From Mycolicibacter longobardus (GTDB taxonomy: Bacteria > Actinomycetota > Actinomycetes > Mycobacteriales > Mycobacteriaceae): a stretch of DNA of 64,000 nucleotides. The stretch spans positions 186,001 to 250,000 of the forward strand of contig NZ_LQPG01000010.1 in assembly GCF_002102265.1 (NCBI RefSeq), written 5' to 3'. Shown here piece by piece: positions 19,624-28,717 of this stretch. The stretch's first letter is position 1. The number at the start of each line of letters is the position of its first letter. The notes below the pieces were generated by a model, which was given only the letters and a program-made list of their open reading frames with translations, searched no databases and was not told the DNA's origin. The translations under genes and the position numbers were made by a program.

Positions 19624-21792
19624 ATGGCTCATCGCCGTTCCGTGGAGCCGGGTCGACGCGCCGACAAGACTCGCTCTTACGATGGCAAAACCGGTCGCCG
19701 TCGCGCACTGGGCGTCGGTACCGCCGTCGGTGCGTTCCTGGCGTTCGGGGTGACGCCGTTGACCACTGTGCCCGCCGCACGGGCCGAAGTTGGTGACGTG
19801 ATCATCGATACGGTGGCGTCGTTGTTCGAGTCCTCGACGTGGGCCGACGCCGAGGTGCTCGGCTCGGCGTGGGATGCCCTGCTCTTGCAAGACAACTGGG
19901 ATGCCCTACTTCTGAACTTGGACGACCCCGGCTTCGGAGCAGTCCTGTTCAACGAGTTCTTCTACACCCCGCTGCATACCTCCATCGACACCTGGATCGA
20001 CAGCTCCGGCGGCCAAGCATTCGCCAACTTCGTCAACTCGATATCGGGGCAGTACCTGATCGGTGACGGCGCTGACGGCACAGCCGCCAACCCTGATGGC
20101 GGCAACGCTGGATGGTTGTTCGGCGATGGCGGTAACGGCTACGGCTACAGCGGCAGCGGCGGCAACGCCGGATGGTTCTTCGGCAACGGCGGAAACGCCG
20201 GGAGCGCCACCGACGGTGAAGCCGGTGGATTCACCACCTTTGCGCTTCCGGCCCCGGTGAACGGCACGCCCGGCGAGGGTGGCAACGCCGCCTTCCTGTT
20301 CGGCAACGGCGGTAACGGCACCAACGGCGGTGATGGCCAGTTCGGCGGCAACGGCGGAGCGGGCGGCGCTGGTGGTAGCGGCGGCGTGTTCTTCGGCAAC
20401 GGCGGCAGTGGTGGTAACGGCGGTAATGGCGGTGCCGGTGTTCTGGGCGTTCACGCTGGTCTCGGTGGCGATGGCGGCGCGGGTGGTGCTGGCGGTGCGG
20501 GCGGACTGCTGTTCGGTGCTGGCGGCGAGGGCGGCAAGGGGGGCAGCGGAGGGGCCGGTGCAAACGCTGCAGTTGTCGACGGGGCCGTAGGTGGTGTTCA
20601 TGGCGGCTCGGGCAGTGCTGGCGGAGACGGCGGCGCTGGTGGTGTCGGCGGTGCTGGCGGCCAGCTTTTCGGTGCCGGTGGTCACGGCGGTGACGGGGGT
20701 ACGGGTGGTCGCGGCGGAGACGGAGCCGACGGCGCAGCCGGACTTTCTCAACCAGGCGCAGTAGCCGGGGACGGGACCAACGGCGGTAACGGAGGAAACG
20801 GCGGCAACGGGGGTCTAGGCGGAGGCGGCGGCCGGGGCGGACTGCTCGCCAGTGACGGCAGATCAGGTGATCTCGGTGAGGGCGGAGAAGGCGGCAACGG
20901 CGGTGATGGTGGCGTCGGCGGTCACGGAGCAGACGGTGCTGACGGGCACTCCACCGGCTTTAACGTGATCGGCGGGGAGAACCACCCGGATGGCTACGCG
21001 GGTCAAGGCGGTGGCAATGGAGGCAACGCCGGTGCAGGAGGCGCGGGCGGCAAGGGCCTCGGTGGTATCCGCGCTGCTGATGGAATCAACGGCATCGCCG
21101 GTCGGGGCGGTAACGGCGGCAATGGCGGCGCTGGGGTAGATGGTCAGTCATCACCTCCTACGGCCTTCGGTGGTTTTGCAGCCGGAGATGGCGGCGGGGG
21201 AGGGAACGGGGGCCGTGGCGGCCTGGAAGTCGACGGCATCACCCGTGCGTGGGACGGTAACGGCGGTCGTGGCGGTGATGGGGGCGCAGGATCGCCCGGC
21301 ACGCAGGGTTATGAACAAGGCGCAGCCTCCCCGTGGTTCAGCAGCCGCGATGGCGGAAACGGAGGTTCCGGTGGGGCGGGTGGCGTCGGCGGAGACGGTC
21401 ACGTGGCAGGCAATGGCGGCAACGGTGGGTCCGGCGGTGACGGCGGCAGGGGTGCTAACGGTACCGATCATGCGACGAGTCCTACCGAGGGAGGCCGTGG
21501 TGGTGATGGCGGTGTCGGCGGGCAGGGTGCTGCGGCAGGGCACGGCCAGATAGCTGGCCACGATGGCGCAGCCGGTGACGGCGGCAACGGCGGCCAAGGT
21601 GGTGACGGCGGGCTCACCCCCGGCGGTCAGCAGGCCGCAGGTGGCGGCGGCGGCAATGGCGGCGCGGGCGGCGATGCTATCGGGGACGGCGCTGGCGGTA
21701 GTGGCGGCAGCGGTGGTGAAGGCGGCATCGGCACACCAGCGGGTGTTGATGGTGCAGACGGACCGGACGGTAACAGTCCAGGGGAGCGATAG
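19624..21792 (+). CDS. Secreted PGRS-repeat protein without a PE domain
   Basis: 722 aa from ATG 19624, preceded by AGGGGGAC. The N-terminus is not a PE domain: a basic stretch, then the signal-like GVGTAVGAFLAFGVTPLTTV and a cleavage site at PAARAE. A ~100-residue Trp/Leu-rich domain (DNWDALLLNLDDPGFGAVLF) follows. From about residue 155 to the end there are tandem Gly-Gly-x repeats (GGNGGNGG, GGDGGAGG), the PGRS signature, with aromatic inserts GWLFGDGG, GWFFGNGG and VFFGNGGS. Such repeats form Ca-binding or polyglycine-II-like surface structures in related proteins. It heads a plus-strand run of exported genes. Confidence 0.88.
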   Translation: MAHRRSVEPGRRADKTRSYDGKTGRRRALGVGTAVGAFLAFGVTPLTTVPAARAEVGDVIIDTVASLFESSTWADAEVLGSAWDALLLQDNWDALLLNLDDPGFGAVLFNEFFYTPLHTSIDTWIDSSGGQAFANFVNSISGQYLIGDGADGTAANPDGGNAGWLFGDGGNGYGYSGSGGNAGWFFGNGGNAGSATDGEAGGFTTFALPAPVNGTPGEGGNAAFLFGNGGNGTNGGDGQFGGNGGAGGAGGSGGVFFGNGGSGGNGGNGGAGVLGVHAGLGGDGGAGGAGGAGGLLFGAGGEGGKGGSGGAGANAAVVDGAVGGVHGGSGSAGGDGGAGGVGGAGGQLFGAGGHGGDGGTGGRGGDGADGAAGLSQPGAVAGDGTNGGNGGNGGNGGLGGGGGRGGLLASDGRSGDLGEGGEGGNGGDGGVGGHGADGADGHSTGFNVIGGENHPDGYAGQGGGNGGNAGAGGAGGKGLGGIRAADGINGIAGRGGNGGNGGAGVDGQSSPPTAFGGFAAGDGGGGGNGGRGGLEVDGITRAWDGNGGRGGDGGAGSPGTQGYEQGAASPWFSSRDGGNGGSGGAGGVGGDGHVAGNGGNGGSGGDGGRGANGTDHATSPTEGGRGGDGGVGGQGAAAGHGQIAGHDGAAGDGGNGGQGGDGGLTPGGQQAAGGGGGNGGAGGDAIGDGAGGSGGSGGEGGIGTPAGVDGADGPDGNSPGER

Positions 21793-21841
21793 CCGCGTCA
21801 GCTGGTGACCAGTTCGCATCGACCAAGCAGGGAGAACGGAA

Positions 21842-22288
21842 GTGAAGAAAATCAGGCGTGGGGCAGCGGTTTTGGGATCAATGGTCGGGCTTACACAGAC
21901 CTGCGCACCGACCACCGGGCGCACTGACTCCCATCTTCGAGATCGACTCAGAACCGGGGTCTGCATCCTGCTCGCGGTAGGTGGCCTCACTGTGGCGGCA
22001 GCAGCGTCCGCAACCGCCGAACCGTTCGCCAGCGGTCCGGGCGAACAGCAGTACCTGGCGGCGGTCGACCAGTACTTGCTGCGCCCCAGGCCAACCGACG
22101 ACGTGGTACTCAAGGCGGGGCACCAAGCGTGCCAGGTTAGACGGAGCGGGGGCTCATCCGACGACGCCAAGGGGATCATCTGGGACACCCTCGAAGACGG
22201 CGGCTCCCGCCGCTTCAGCAGTGCGGAAGTCGGATCTGTCGTCCACGTGGCCGTCGACAACCTTTGCCCAGAGGTCGGCTACCCGTGA
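21842..22288 (+). CDS. Exported DUF732-like protein
   Basis: 148 aa, GTG start after GGGAGAACGGA. A long basic N-region is followed by a hydrophobic segment at residues 38-58 (TGVCILLAVGGLTVAAAASA) and a probable cleavage before EPFA. The mature domain has the DUF732 pair: LKAGHQACQV with the first Cys and VAVDNLCPEVG with the second. The unusually long pre-region (~37 residues) suggests the true start may be further in. Stop overlaps the next gene (GTGA). Role unknown. Confidence 0.68.
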   Translation: MKKIRRGAAVLGSMVGLTQTCAPTTGRTDSHLRDRLRTGVCILLAVGGLTVAAAASATAEPFASGPGEQQYLAAVDQYLLRPRPTDDVVLKAGHQACQVRRSGGSSDDAKGIIWDTLEDGGSRRFSSAEVGSVVHVAVDNLCPEVGYP

Positions 22289-22701
22289 CCGCCAAACCAA
22301 CGCGTCGCCCGTACCTGGTTGCGATGACACGGTTTGCGGCGGCGTGCGCTGCCATCGCTGCAGCGGTCACGGCACCTGCACCAGGCGCGTCGGCAACGCC
22401 ATGTGACGGGCCAAGCTGCGCACCGAATATCCGCAGCGGAGCAGCCAAGGGAGCGTCCTGCGCCCCCCGCCGTCATTTCCCTTTCGGCCTGGGCAGATTC
22501 GGAGAGGCCTACCTCTGCCTGGCCGACATCTACAACCCGTCACAAGGGCACTGGACGGCCGTGCCACCACTGATCGGAGTCCGCGACCCTGGAACCTACT
22601 GCGGCAAAAGTCAGGGGATCGCGCAGTCTCCGGAGGGTCTACCGCTGCTATGCAACGACATCGGCCGCTGGTACGAGAACACCGACAACCTGCCCAACTG
22701 A
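22285..22701 (+). CDS. Secreted Cys-rich protein of unknown function
   Basis: 138 aa from GTG 22285, overlapping the previous stop. Signal peptide around FAAACAAIAAAVTAPAPGAS, mature end TPCDGPSC. Six or more cysteines (CDGPSCAPN, GASCAPR, YLCLAD, TYCGKS, LLCND) imply disulfides. The pattern CDGPSC...GxxC...IAQSPEGLPLLC resembles a small exported family seen in mycobacteria, whose function is not known. Coupled to its DUF732 neighbour. Confidence 0.65.
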   Translation: MTAKPTRRPYLVAMTRFAAACAAIAAAVTAPAPGASATPCDGPSCAPNIRSGAAKGASCAPRRHFPFGLGRFGEAYLCLADIYNPSQGHWTAVPPLIGVRDPGTYCGKSQGIAQSPEGLPLLCNDIGRWYENTDNLPN

Positions 22702-22913
22702 CATGACACGAGCACAGTCAAGGAATCACAGTCCCCGACACCTCGCAGAACTGGCATCACCACCGGTTCCCAGCCACTCCACATAGGTGGAGTCACCAGA
22801 CGTAGCCGGTGAATAGGCAGGTGTACTTGCCCGAGTTTGTCCGTGTGATGACACCGGCCATAGCGCCCCGGCGATGCAGCAGACCCACGTTTCGCCCCAC
22901 AGAAGGGAACCGA

Positions 22914-23276
22914 ATGAGAACCAGGAAGTTCGCCACCGTCTTGGCTGGAGTGCTAGCAGCCGGAGCGATTTTGGTTGGCCCGGCCACTCCCGCGTTGGCC
23001 GACAATGCCGATTCGAAATTCCTCAATGGCCTGTCTTACCTGAGGGATACAGGTTTCGACGTCAAGGACTACAACCGGGGTGAGCTGATCGCCACCGGCC
23101 ACCTGGTCTGCAACTTGTTCGACCAGGGCAAGGACTCACCCACCGTTACCGGAGCCGTAGTCGGGAAGCTGAACATGTGGGGTGTTCGCAACCCCAGCTA
23201 CAACGCAACCTGGATCGTCAAGGGCGCGACTTCTTCATACTGTCCAGCGCACAACGCCAAGACCGGGCCGATCTAA
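22914..23276 (+). CDS. Secreted DUF732-family protein
   Basis: 120 aa from ATG 22914, after AGAAGGGA. Signal peptide VLAGVLAAGAILVGPATPALA, mature start DNADSKF. DUF732 layout: FLNGLSYLRDTGFDVKDYNR, GHLVCNLFDQG and SSYCPAHNAK. Of all the exported proteins here this is the closest to the C-terminal ectodomain of the kinase at 23793-25572 (GHEVCTYLGTH and LAYCPQHSG). The shared leader AGAAGGGAACCGmATG also precedes the kinase. Confidence 0.75.
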   Translation: MRTRKFATVLAGVLAAGAILVGPATPALADNADSKFLNGLSYLRDTGFDVKDYNRGELIATGHLVCNLFDQGKDSPTVTGAVVGKLNMWGVRNPSYNATWIVKGATSSYCPAHNAKTGPI

Positions 23277-23402
23277 ATCGCTGAGCGCCAGCAAGTCTGT
23301 CACCCTGCGCTCCTAGGCTGCGGGCGAACGATGCCACTTGGAAGGGACCGCACGGAGGGGCAACTCGCCGAGCCCTCCCCTAATCACGACGAGGGAGGGC
23401 CG

Positions 23403-23693
23403 ATGACGGGACAACGACGACAGCGGTACCGAATCTTGATGGTGGCTGTTGCGTCGCTTGCCCTCGCATCGCAAGTCGCCGGGTGCACAAGCGTTACCGG
23501 GCACAACGAGTCATGGCGATACGGGTATGAGCATGCCCACGACTGGGGCAAGGAGCTGGCCGGAAAGGGCAATGCCCCTAAGTTCGCATGTGCCGCCGTT
23601 GGCCGCTGGGGTACGGAATACGGCGGAGGGCTAAACCGCGAGGACATCGTCGCGGGGTGCCTGGCCGGACTCAAAGACCTTGGATATGAATGA
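23403..23693 (+). CDS. Small lipoprotein of unknown function
   Basis: 96 aa from ATG 23403 after GAGGGAGG. Basic N-region then VAVASLALASQVAGC, a lipobox with lipidated Cys, so a cell-surface lipoprotein. The mature part, WRYGYEHAHDWGKELAGKG then FACAAVGRW and DIVAGCLAGLKDLGYE, resembles the membrane-proximal ectodomain of the neighbouring kinase (YNIGYQDGSEPKFLDEL, EICEDSLDG, YMQGCMDGIRDA). It ends 99 bp before the kinase. Confidence 0.68.
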   Translation: MTGQRRQRYRILMVAVASLALASQVAGCTSVTGHNESWRYGYEHAHDWGKELAGKGNAPKFACAAVGRWGTEYGGGLNREDIVAGCLAGLKDLGYE

Positions 23694-23792
23694 TGTCCCA
23701 TCACCGGAAGCAGCGCGCAGCGCACCAAGCTCCCTGACATACGAACATCCGACACTCGACTTGCGATGAGCCACCACTGAGAAGGGAACCGC

Positions 23793-25572
23793 ATGGAAGG
23801 CACACCGTTCGGGCGCTACCAGCTGGTCGAAGTTCTGGGCCGTGGCGGCATGGGAGAGGTCTGGCGAGCCTTCGACACGATCACCGAACGCACCGTGGCC
23901 GTCAAAGTGCTACCCGCACATCTGGCCGGTGACGACGGGTTCCAGAAACGTTTCCTGCGGGAGGCGAAGGCGGCGGCCAGCCTCAACGAGCCGCATGTGG
24001 TGCCGATCTACGACTTCGGCGAGATCGATGGCCGTCTGTTCGTAGCGATGCGTCTCGTCGATGGCCGTGACCTTCAGGCCCTGCTCGCCCAGGGACCACT
24101 GGACCCCGACCGTGCGGTAGCCATTCATCGAGCAGATCGCATCAGCGCTACAGGCCGCCCACGGGATCGGCCTTGCCCATCGCGACGTCAAGCCCTCCAA
24201 CATCCTTGTCGGCGAAGACGACTTCGCCTACCTGATCGACTTCGGGATCGCCCGGGTCGCCGGGGAGACCGGACTGACCAGCACCGGCATGACGCTCGGG
24301 ACGTGGCCGTACATGGCCCCGGAGCGGTTCCGAACCGGCGCAGCCGACGCCCGCGCCGACGTCTACGCGCTGACTTGCGTATTGCACCAGACCTTGACCG
24401 GACAGCAGCCGTTTCCCGGCGAGAGCCTGGAGCAGATCGCGACAGGCCACATGTTCGACCCGCCCCCACGACCGTCGACCATCCGGGACAGCGTGCCCCC
24501 TGCGATGGACGGCGTCATCGCCATCGGCATGGCCAAGGACCCCGACGAGCGCTACCCCACCACCAGGGACCTCGCTCAGGCAGCTCGGGCCGCTCTGCCA
24601 GCGCCCGTCAGCCACGCGACAATCGCCGCCGCTGGGGCAGCAACACTCGCGGCTCCCACACCCGAACTCCACGAAGCGCCTACCCAGGCTGCCCCAACCT
24701 CGGCCAGGCTTGATGGCGCGGCGTCAGAAGGACCCGTCGGTCAGGTGCAGGAACTAGACGAACAACTTATCGAGATGCGCCGAAGCCGTTGGGCAACCTG
24801 GTCTTTGGTCCTAGCACTGATCGGGGGGCTCGGAGGCGGGTGCGTACCACTTGGCTGGGCCTTCTATGCCTTCACCGCTGTTGCACTAACAGGAATGGCG
24901 CTCGGAGTCGTTGAGCTGGTGCATATACGCCAGACCTCTCAGCGTGGCCGTTGGTTAGCGGCGTCGGGGGCAGCAATCGGGGCGATATGGGTGTTGATCG
25001 CAGTACTCATTCACATGCATCCTTCGGACCACTCAGACTCCTACAACATCGGGTACCAAGACGGGTCGGAGCCGAAGTTCTTGGACGAACTGCTAGACAA
25101 GCACGGCATGAGCCCCAAGGAAATATGCGAGGACAGCCTGGATGGCCGAAAAGACCTGGCGTTAAAGGGCCTCGGTCCCAAGATCGACTCAGCCGACTAC
25201 ATGCAGGGGTGCATGGACGGCATCCGCGACGCGAGAAGTTCTGCTGCACGGCGCAGCACGTCGGCCCCCCGACAGAGGCCTGGAAGCGAAGCGGATCGGC
25301 GGCCCGTTCCGACCCAGCGAACACAGCCAGAGGCCGACGAGTTCTTCATCGAGACGCTGAAAGCTCGCGGACTCACCATCAAAGATCGTCCCGGCGCGAT
25401 CACGATGGGCCACGAGGTCTGCACCTACCTGGGCACTCATTCGAAGCAGCAGACCATCGATGTCACCTACGAGGGGCAGGAAGAGCGCCCCGACAAGCCC
25501 GACAAGACCAAGGTGACCGCCATCGTGGAGACCTCGATCCTGGCGTACTGCCCGCAACACAGCGGACGGTAG
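23793..25572 (+). pseudogene. Transmembrane Ser/Thr protein kinase with two ectodomains, frameshifted
   Basis: ATG 23793 opens a PknB-like kinase: GRGGMGEVWRAFD, TVAVKVLP with the ATP Lys, then a one-base disruption. Removing C24126 joins ...RAVAI to IEQIASALQAAHGIG, HRDVKPSNILV, LIDFGIAR and YMAPERF, giving ~592 aa with every catalytic motif. After the kinase domain (~1-265) come a Pro/Ala linker, membrane helices (LVLALIGGLGGGCVPLGWAF, ALTGMALGVVELV, AIGAIWVLIAVLIHM) and an outside part with two domains: a GY-x-C-x-GC-x-DG domain and a C-terminal DUF732 domain. Both domains occur as separate secreted proteins upstream. As written, the first frame runs to 24713 and lacks the catalytic loop. 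Real mutation or sequencing error. Confidence 0.82.
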
Positions 25573-25803
25573 CCGTCGATGCAGTCGCCGCCGAGCGTTC
25601 ATCTCAATTCTTTAGTTTCGAGAGGACTACAACGCGGCGTCGTTTTCGTGCCGTATCAGCAGGTGACGATTCTTGAAAGTGGTCTCGTATGAGATGGGTG
25701 ATCGTTGGTCTTCTGAGAAGCCGTCATCTGCGGCCCGCTCCGAGACCTGCCTAATGGTGAGCAGGGACGGCCGAGCACGCCGCTGCATGTGAGTGCAACG
25801 ACC
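25573..25803. other. Convergent intergenic spacer
   Basis: Between the kinase and the nuclease-like gene, which converge. No gene seen and no strong terminator hairpin; the sequence is less GC-rich than its neighbours. Confidence 0.4.
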
Positions 25804-27573
25804 TCAGGCAAGTTCAAAAGAGTCCTGGCCGTCAACGACGCCGGGCTGGTCGACCCCGTGCAAGGACCAAAGGGCGAGGTAACGTTGCGAAATCTCCTCG
25901 CGCGACCGGTTAGCGAGGGTGAGGTAGAAGTAGGGATCATCACCGGGCCGGAAGCGCACCTCGAAGCCCTCGGCCTGGCCAGAATCGAGAGCTGCAACCG
26001 CTTCATTACCGTTGATCGCAGTTGCCTGCGGATGTACCCAGCAGACGTCACCGATAACGAGTTCGCGGCCCGCTACCTCGACGGTATGGGGTCCGACTGG
26101 CCACACGAGTGGCTGCGGCTCCAGCAATCTAGCGCGAATTGCAGGGGTATCCGTTCCGGTCATTCCCAATGTCAAGACCCGCGCACGAGGTGACGCAACG
26201 ACGTAGCCCTCAATGAGCAGCCTGGCGACGCGCATCCGGACCCGGTCACCCGGACGTAGCTCGTCGGGCATGTCAAAGAAGTGACCAGTGTGGCGTTGAA
26301 CGACATCAAGGTCGTAGGCGAACTGTTCCATGGCGAGGAGGCCCTCGTTATAGTCGCTGGCAGATCGGGGACTGCCGATCTGCACGGCGGCGAGCAAGTC
26401 ACCGTTGAATCGAAACTCCAGGCGGGTCGCAAAGTAAAGCACGCGGTAGGTCGAGAGTGCCTCTTCGGCTTGAGCTGGCCGAACCGCCGCGTCGTAATTC
26501 AGTCGCAAGTCCATTCCTGGGGCTGGGAACTCCGGCGAGGCGGTAGTGGTGCGCGAATCGACCTCAAAGGGCAGCCGTACACGCATATCGAGATTTCCGC
26601 TACAAAGGGAGACTTCGATGGAGGCGCCGATCGCACCCGGGGCGGCGTGCGTGATTCGGCCTTCGAAGCTAGCAATCAGGTCGTCATCCCGGAAGACGCG
26701 GACTTCGAGGCGCTGGCCTATGGCCGCGCCGCTGGGCTCGGTGACGATCTCGACCGTGCCGGGCGGGTAGTTGCCGGTGATGAACTCGGGCCCGTCGAAG
26801 CGCACCGATCGGACGACTTCACCCGGAATGCGCAGTCGGCCAGAAGGCGCGTAGGCCAAAGTGCGCAGGATGTTCTCCTGCAGCTCGGGGTGGTGGTCTT
26901 CGTCGAGTTGATCGGTCTCGACGATGAGACGGATCGGGCTGCGGGTTGCAGCGTCGGGGTGGCGGGGGCGGATGGTCAGAGCGGTGACATCGTCGTCACT
27001 GGTGAAGGCAACTTTCCAGTCCAAGTCTGTGGCGTCGGCAAGTCGGCCCAGGCTGTGCACGCGGGTAACCAAATCTGGCATCCCGCCGAGCAGGGCGGCC
27101 GTCTCCTGGCCGAAATCGCGCGCCATTTCCCGTAGCTCACTGGTGACGTTACGGTGAGCCCACCGTTCGATCTGTGGCGCGTCAGCCAGCCACGCATCCA
27201 ACTCGTCCCGGTCGATGATGGTGATCACGGGTGGCCTTTTTCCGCCGCCTAGGTTCTTGACGAACCTATGCTCGGAGTTGGTGCACTTCCATGGCACCAC
27301 CAGCGTCCACTTTGCGGGCGAGTGCTTGGACGCCGCTTGGAAGGAACGCGCGATCTGTTTGCGGCGCGCACCCCGGACTGACGAAAACCCGTCGGGGAAG
27401 TACTTGAGCTGCAGAATCCACAGACCACCGCCGTCAGGCCGGATCTCGACGTCGATGCCTCCGTCGCCGCCCATTCCGTTGACGGCGCGCACCGTCTCGC
27501 CGAACCGGTGTCGGATCAGGGCCTCGACGATGCGGTCGAAGTTAGGCTGACCCAGTGTGTTCCAGTCGATCAT
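25804..27573 (-). CDS. PD-(D/E)XK (Mrr-like) nuclease-domain protein with a large unknown C-terminal part
   Basis: 589 aa. The N-terminal ~130 residues look like a restriction-endonuclease fold: ALIRHRFGETVRAVNGMGGD, then GIDVEI (D41), LWILQLKYF with the Q55-x-K57 motif, and a helix with RSFQAASKHSP. The rest (~450 residues) is beta-rich with no recognised domain: EVVRSVRFDGPEFITG, LRLNYDAAVRP, LYFATRLEFRFNGDLLAA. No methylase is nearby. Enzymes with this N-domain are usual in phage-defence and DNA-damage proteins, so a defence role is inferred. ATG start; reads toward the kinase. Confidence 0.7.
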   Translation of the reverse strand: MIDWNTLGQPNFDRIVEALIRHRFGETVRAVNGMGGDGGIDVEIRPDGGGLWILQLKYFPDGFSSVRGARRKQIARSFQAASKHSPAKWTLVVPWKCTNSEHRFVKNLGGGKRPPVITIIDRDELDAWLADAPQIERWAHRNVTSELREMARDFGQETAALLGGMPDLVTRVHSLGRLADATDLDWKVAFTSDDDVTALTIRPRHPDAATRSPIRLIVETDQLDEDHHPELQENILRTLAYAPSGRLRIPGEVVRSVRFDGPEFITGNYPPGTVEIVTEPSGAAIGQRLEVRVFRDDDLIASFEGRITHAAPGAIGASIEVSLCSGNLDMRVRLPFEVDSRTTTASPEFPAPGMDLRLNYDAAVRPAQAEEALSTYRVLYFATRLEFRFNGDLLAAVQIGSPRSASDYNEGLLAMEQFAYDLDVVQRHTGHFFDMPDELRPGDRVRMRVARLLIEGYVVASPRARVLTLGMTGTDTPAIRARLLEPQPLVWPVGPHTVEVAGRELVIGDVCWVHPQATAINGNEAVAALDSGQAEGFEVRFRPGDDPYFYLTLANRSREEISQRYLALWSLHGVDQPGVVDGQDSFELA

Positions 27574-27738
27574 GACGAACCTCGACGGTACGCGCGGCAG
27601 GGCGAGAGTTTGGTCAGTCGGTCAACGGCGTGTCGGTTGCGGTCGGCGTTGTCGGCCCAAGCCAATCCAGGGTTGCGTGCTGTCTCGAAAGCGATCGGGG
27701 GTAACCCCTTGGGCCAGGGCCCCGCCGTGCCGGTGCGT

Positions 27739-28350
27739 TCAGCTCAGCGGGGGTGCCGACACATCCTTCAGCTGTACGAAGTCTTCCAGCGTCAGACTGT
27801 CGACGTGGTCGTAGCCATCGATGATGGTGTACTGGTATACGAGTTCAGCCTCGAACTCCCCGGAAACTCTGACGTAGTGGTCATTCCAGTCGTGGTCAAC
27901 GACCTCCCACCTGACGTCGTCCGGTGCCGAATACAACGTCGACTTGTACACGCACACCGAATAGGTGACCTTCGCTTCGACGTGGGCTTCCCCGACGGAC
28001 GTGCCGCCGTCGAACTCTTCCATCTCGTCGTACCAGAGCGAACTGACATCGACATCGACTGCATCGACAGTAACCGGGCCCTCTTCAATCTCGGGTCCTA
28101 GATCAACGTCGAACGATCCACCGGTCTCGTTCACCGTCAAATCGACACCGACGAGTTGATGGTCGCCCGCCACGGCGGCCTCGAGCATTTCCTGGATAGT
28201 CGGCGCATAATCGGCCAGGTCATACCTCTCGGCGGCGGCCGCCGTTCCCCGTAGCTCTCGAACTCGACGCAGCGCCTCGGGGTACGTGGTTCCTGGATGC
28301 TCAGCCTGATACTTGCGTGCGGCGCGCTTCTCAGCCGAGTTTTCTGTCAT
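27739..28350 (-). CDS. Acidic protein of unknown function with a KRAARKYQ-type N-terminus
   Basis: 203 aa, ATG start. The N-terminal helix KRAARKYQAEHPGTTYPEAL is a motif also found at the start of other actinobacterial mobile-element proteins. From residue 60 it is strongly acidic and beta-rich: DVDLGPEIEEGPVTVDAVDV, EAHVEAKVTYSVCVYKS, GEFEAELVYQYTIIDGYD. It lies 165 bp upstream of the nuclease-like gene on the same strand and may be its partner or inhibitor, an inference from position alone. Confidence 0.65.
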   Translation of the reverse strand: MTENSAEKRAARKYQAEHPGTTYPEALRRVRELRGTAAAAERYDLADYAPTIQEMLEAAVAGDHQLVGVDLTVNETGGSFDVDLGPEIEEGPVTVDAVDVDVSSLWYDEMEEFDGGTSVGEAHVEAKVTYSVCVYKSTLYSAPDDVRWEVVDHDWNDHYVRVSGEFEAELVYQYTIIDGYDHVDSLTLEDFVQLKDVSAPPLS

Positions 28351-28717
28351 GGTTCATCTCCAATGGCTCTGATCAAATAGACGACGCCCCGTACCCACCG
28401 CCTGTCAGGCACTGGATGGGATACCGCAGATCCTGAGGACCTTGCCCTCGAATGCCGATCCAGTAGTACGGGCACTGTTTCGACTCGGGGTCAGCCATGC
28501 GGAGTGGCTCTGAGGCGATAGTACCCCGCCTGCGACTGGAACGACATGCCCATAACCGCCGCGTCACAAAAACGATGGGTTGATGCGACTGCGACAGCAT
28601 GCCGACCACGGACTGCACTTCCTGGCTGAATGGACGCCCCGGAAGTCTTGAAAACCTGTCGCATAACTAGTATTCTCAAAACCGGGCAGTCAACGGGAAT
28701 ATGCGACGGGAGCGTCA
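28351..28717. other. Divergent intergenic region, one possible tiny gene
   Basis: Holds the start regions of the leftward acidic-protein gene and the rightward GIY-YIG gene. A minus-strand ATG at 28498 opens a 41-residue frame ending at 28373 (MADPESKQCPYYWIGIRGQG and on), with aromatic and Cys content unlike random frames here but no ribosome site. I could not confirm it as a gene. Confidence 0.35.

Noticed and set aside
19990-21790. Repeated short units that look like a CRISPR or tandem array
   Set aside because: They are Gly-Gly-x codon repeats of the PGRS protein in one open frame, without regular spacers.
26281-27135. Plus-strand frame opposite the nuclease-like gene
   Set aside because: The minus-strand frame has the PD-(D/E)XK motif and better coding character.
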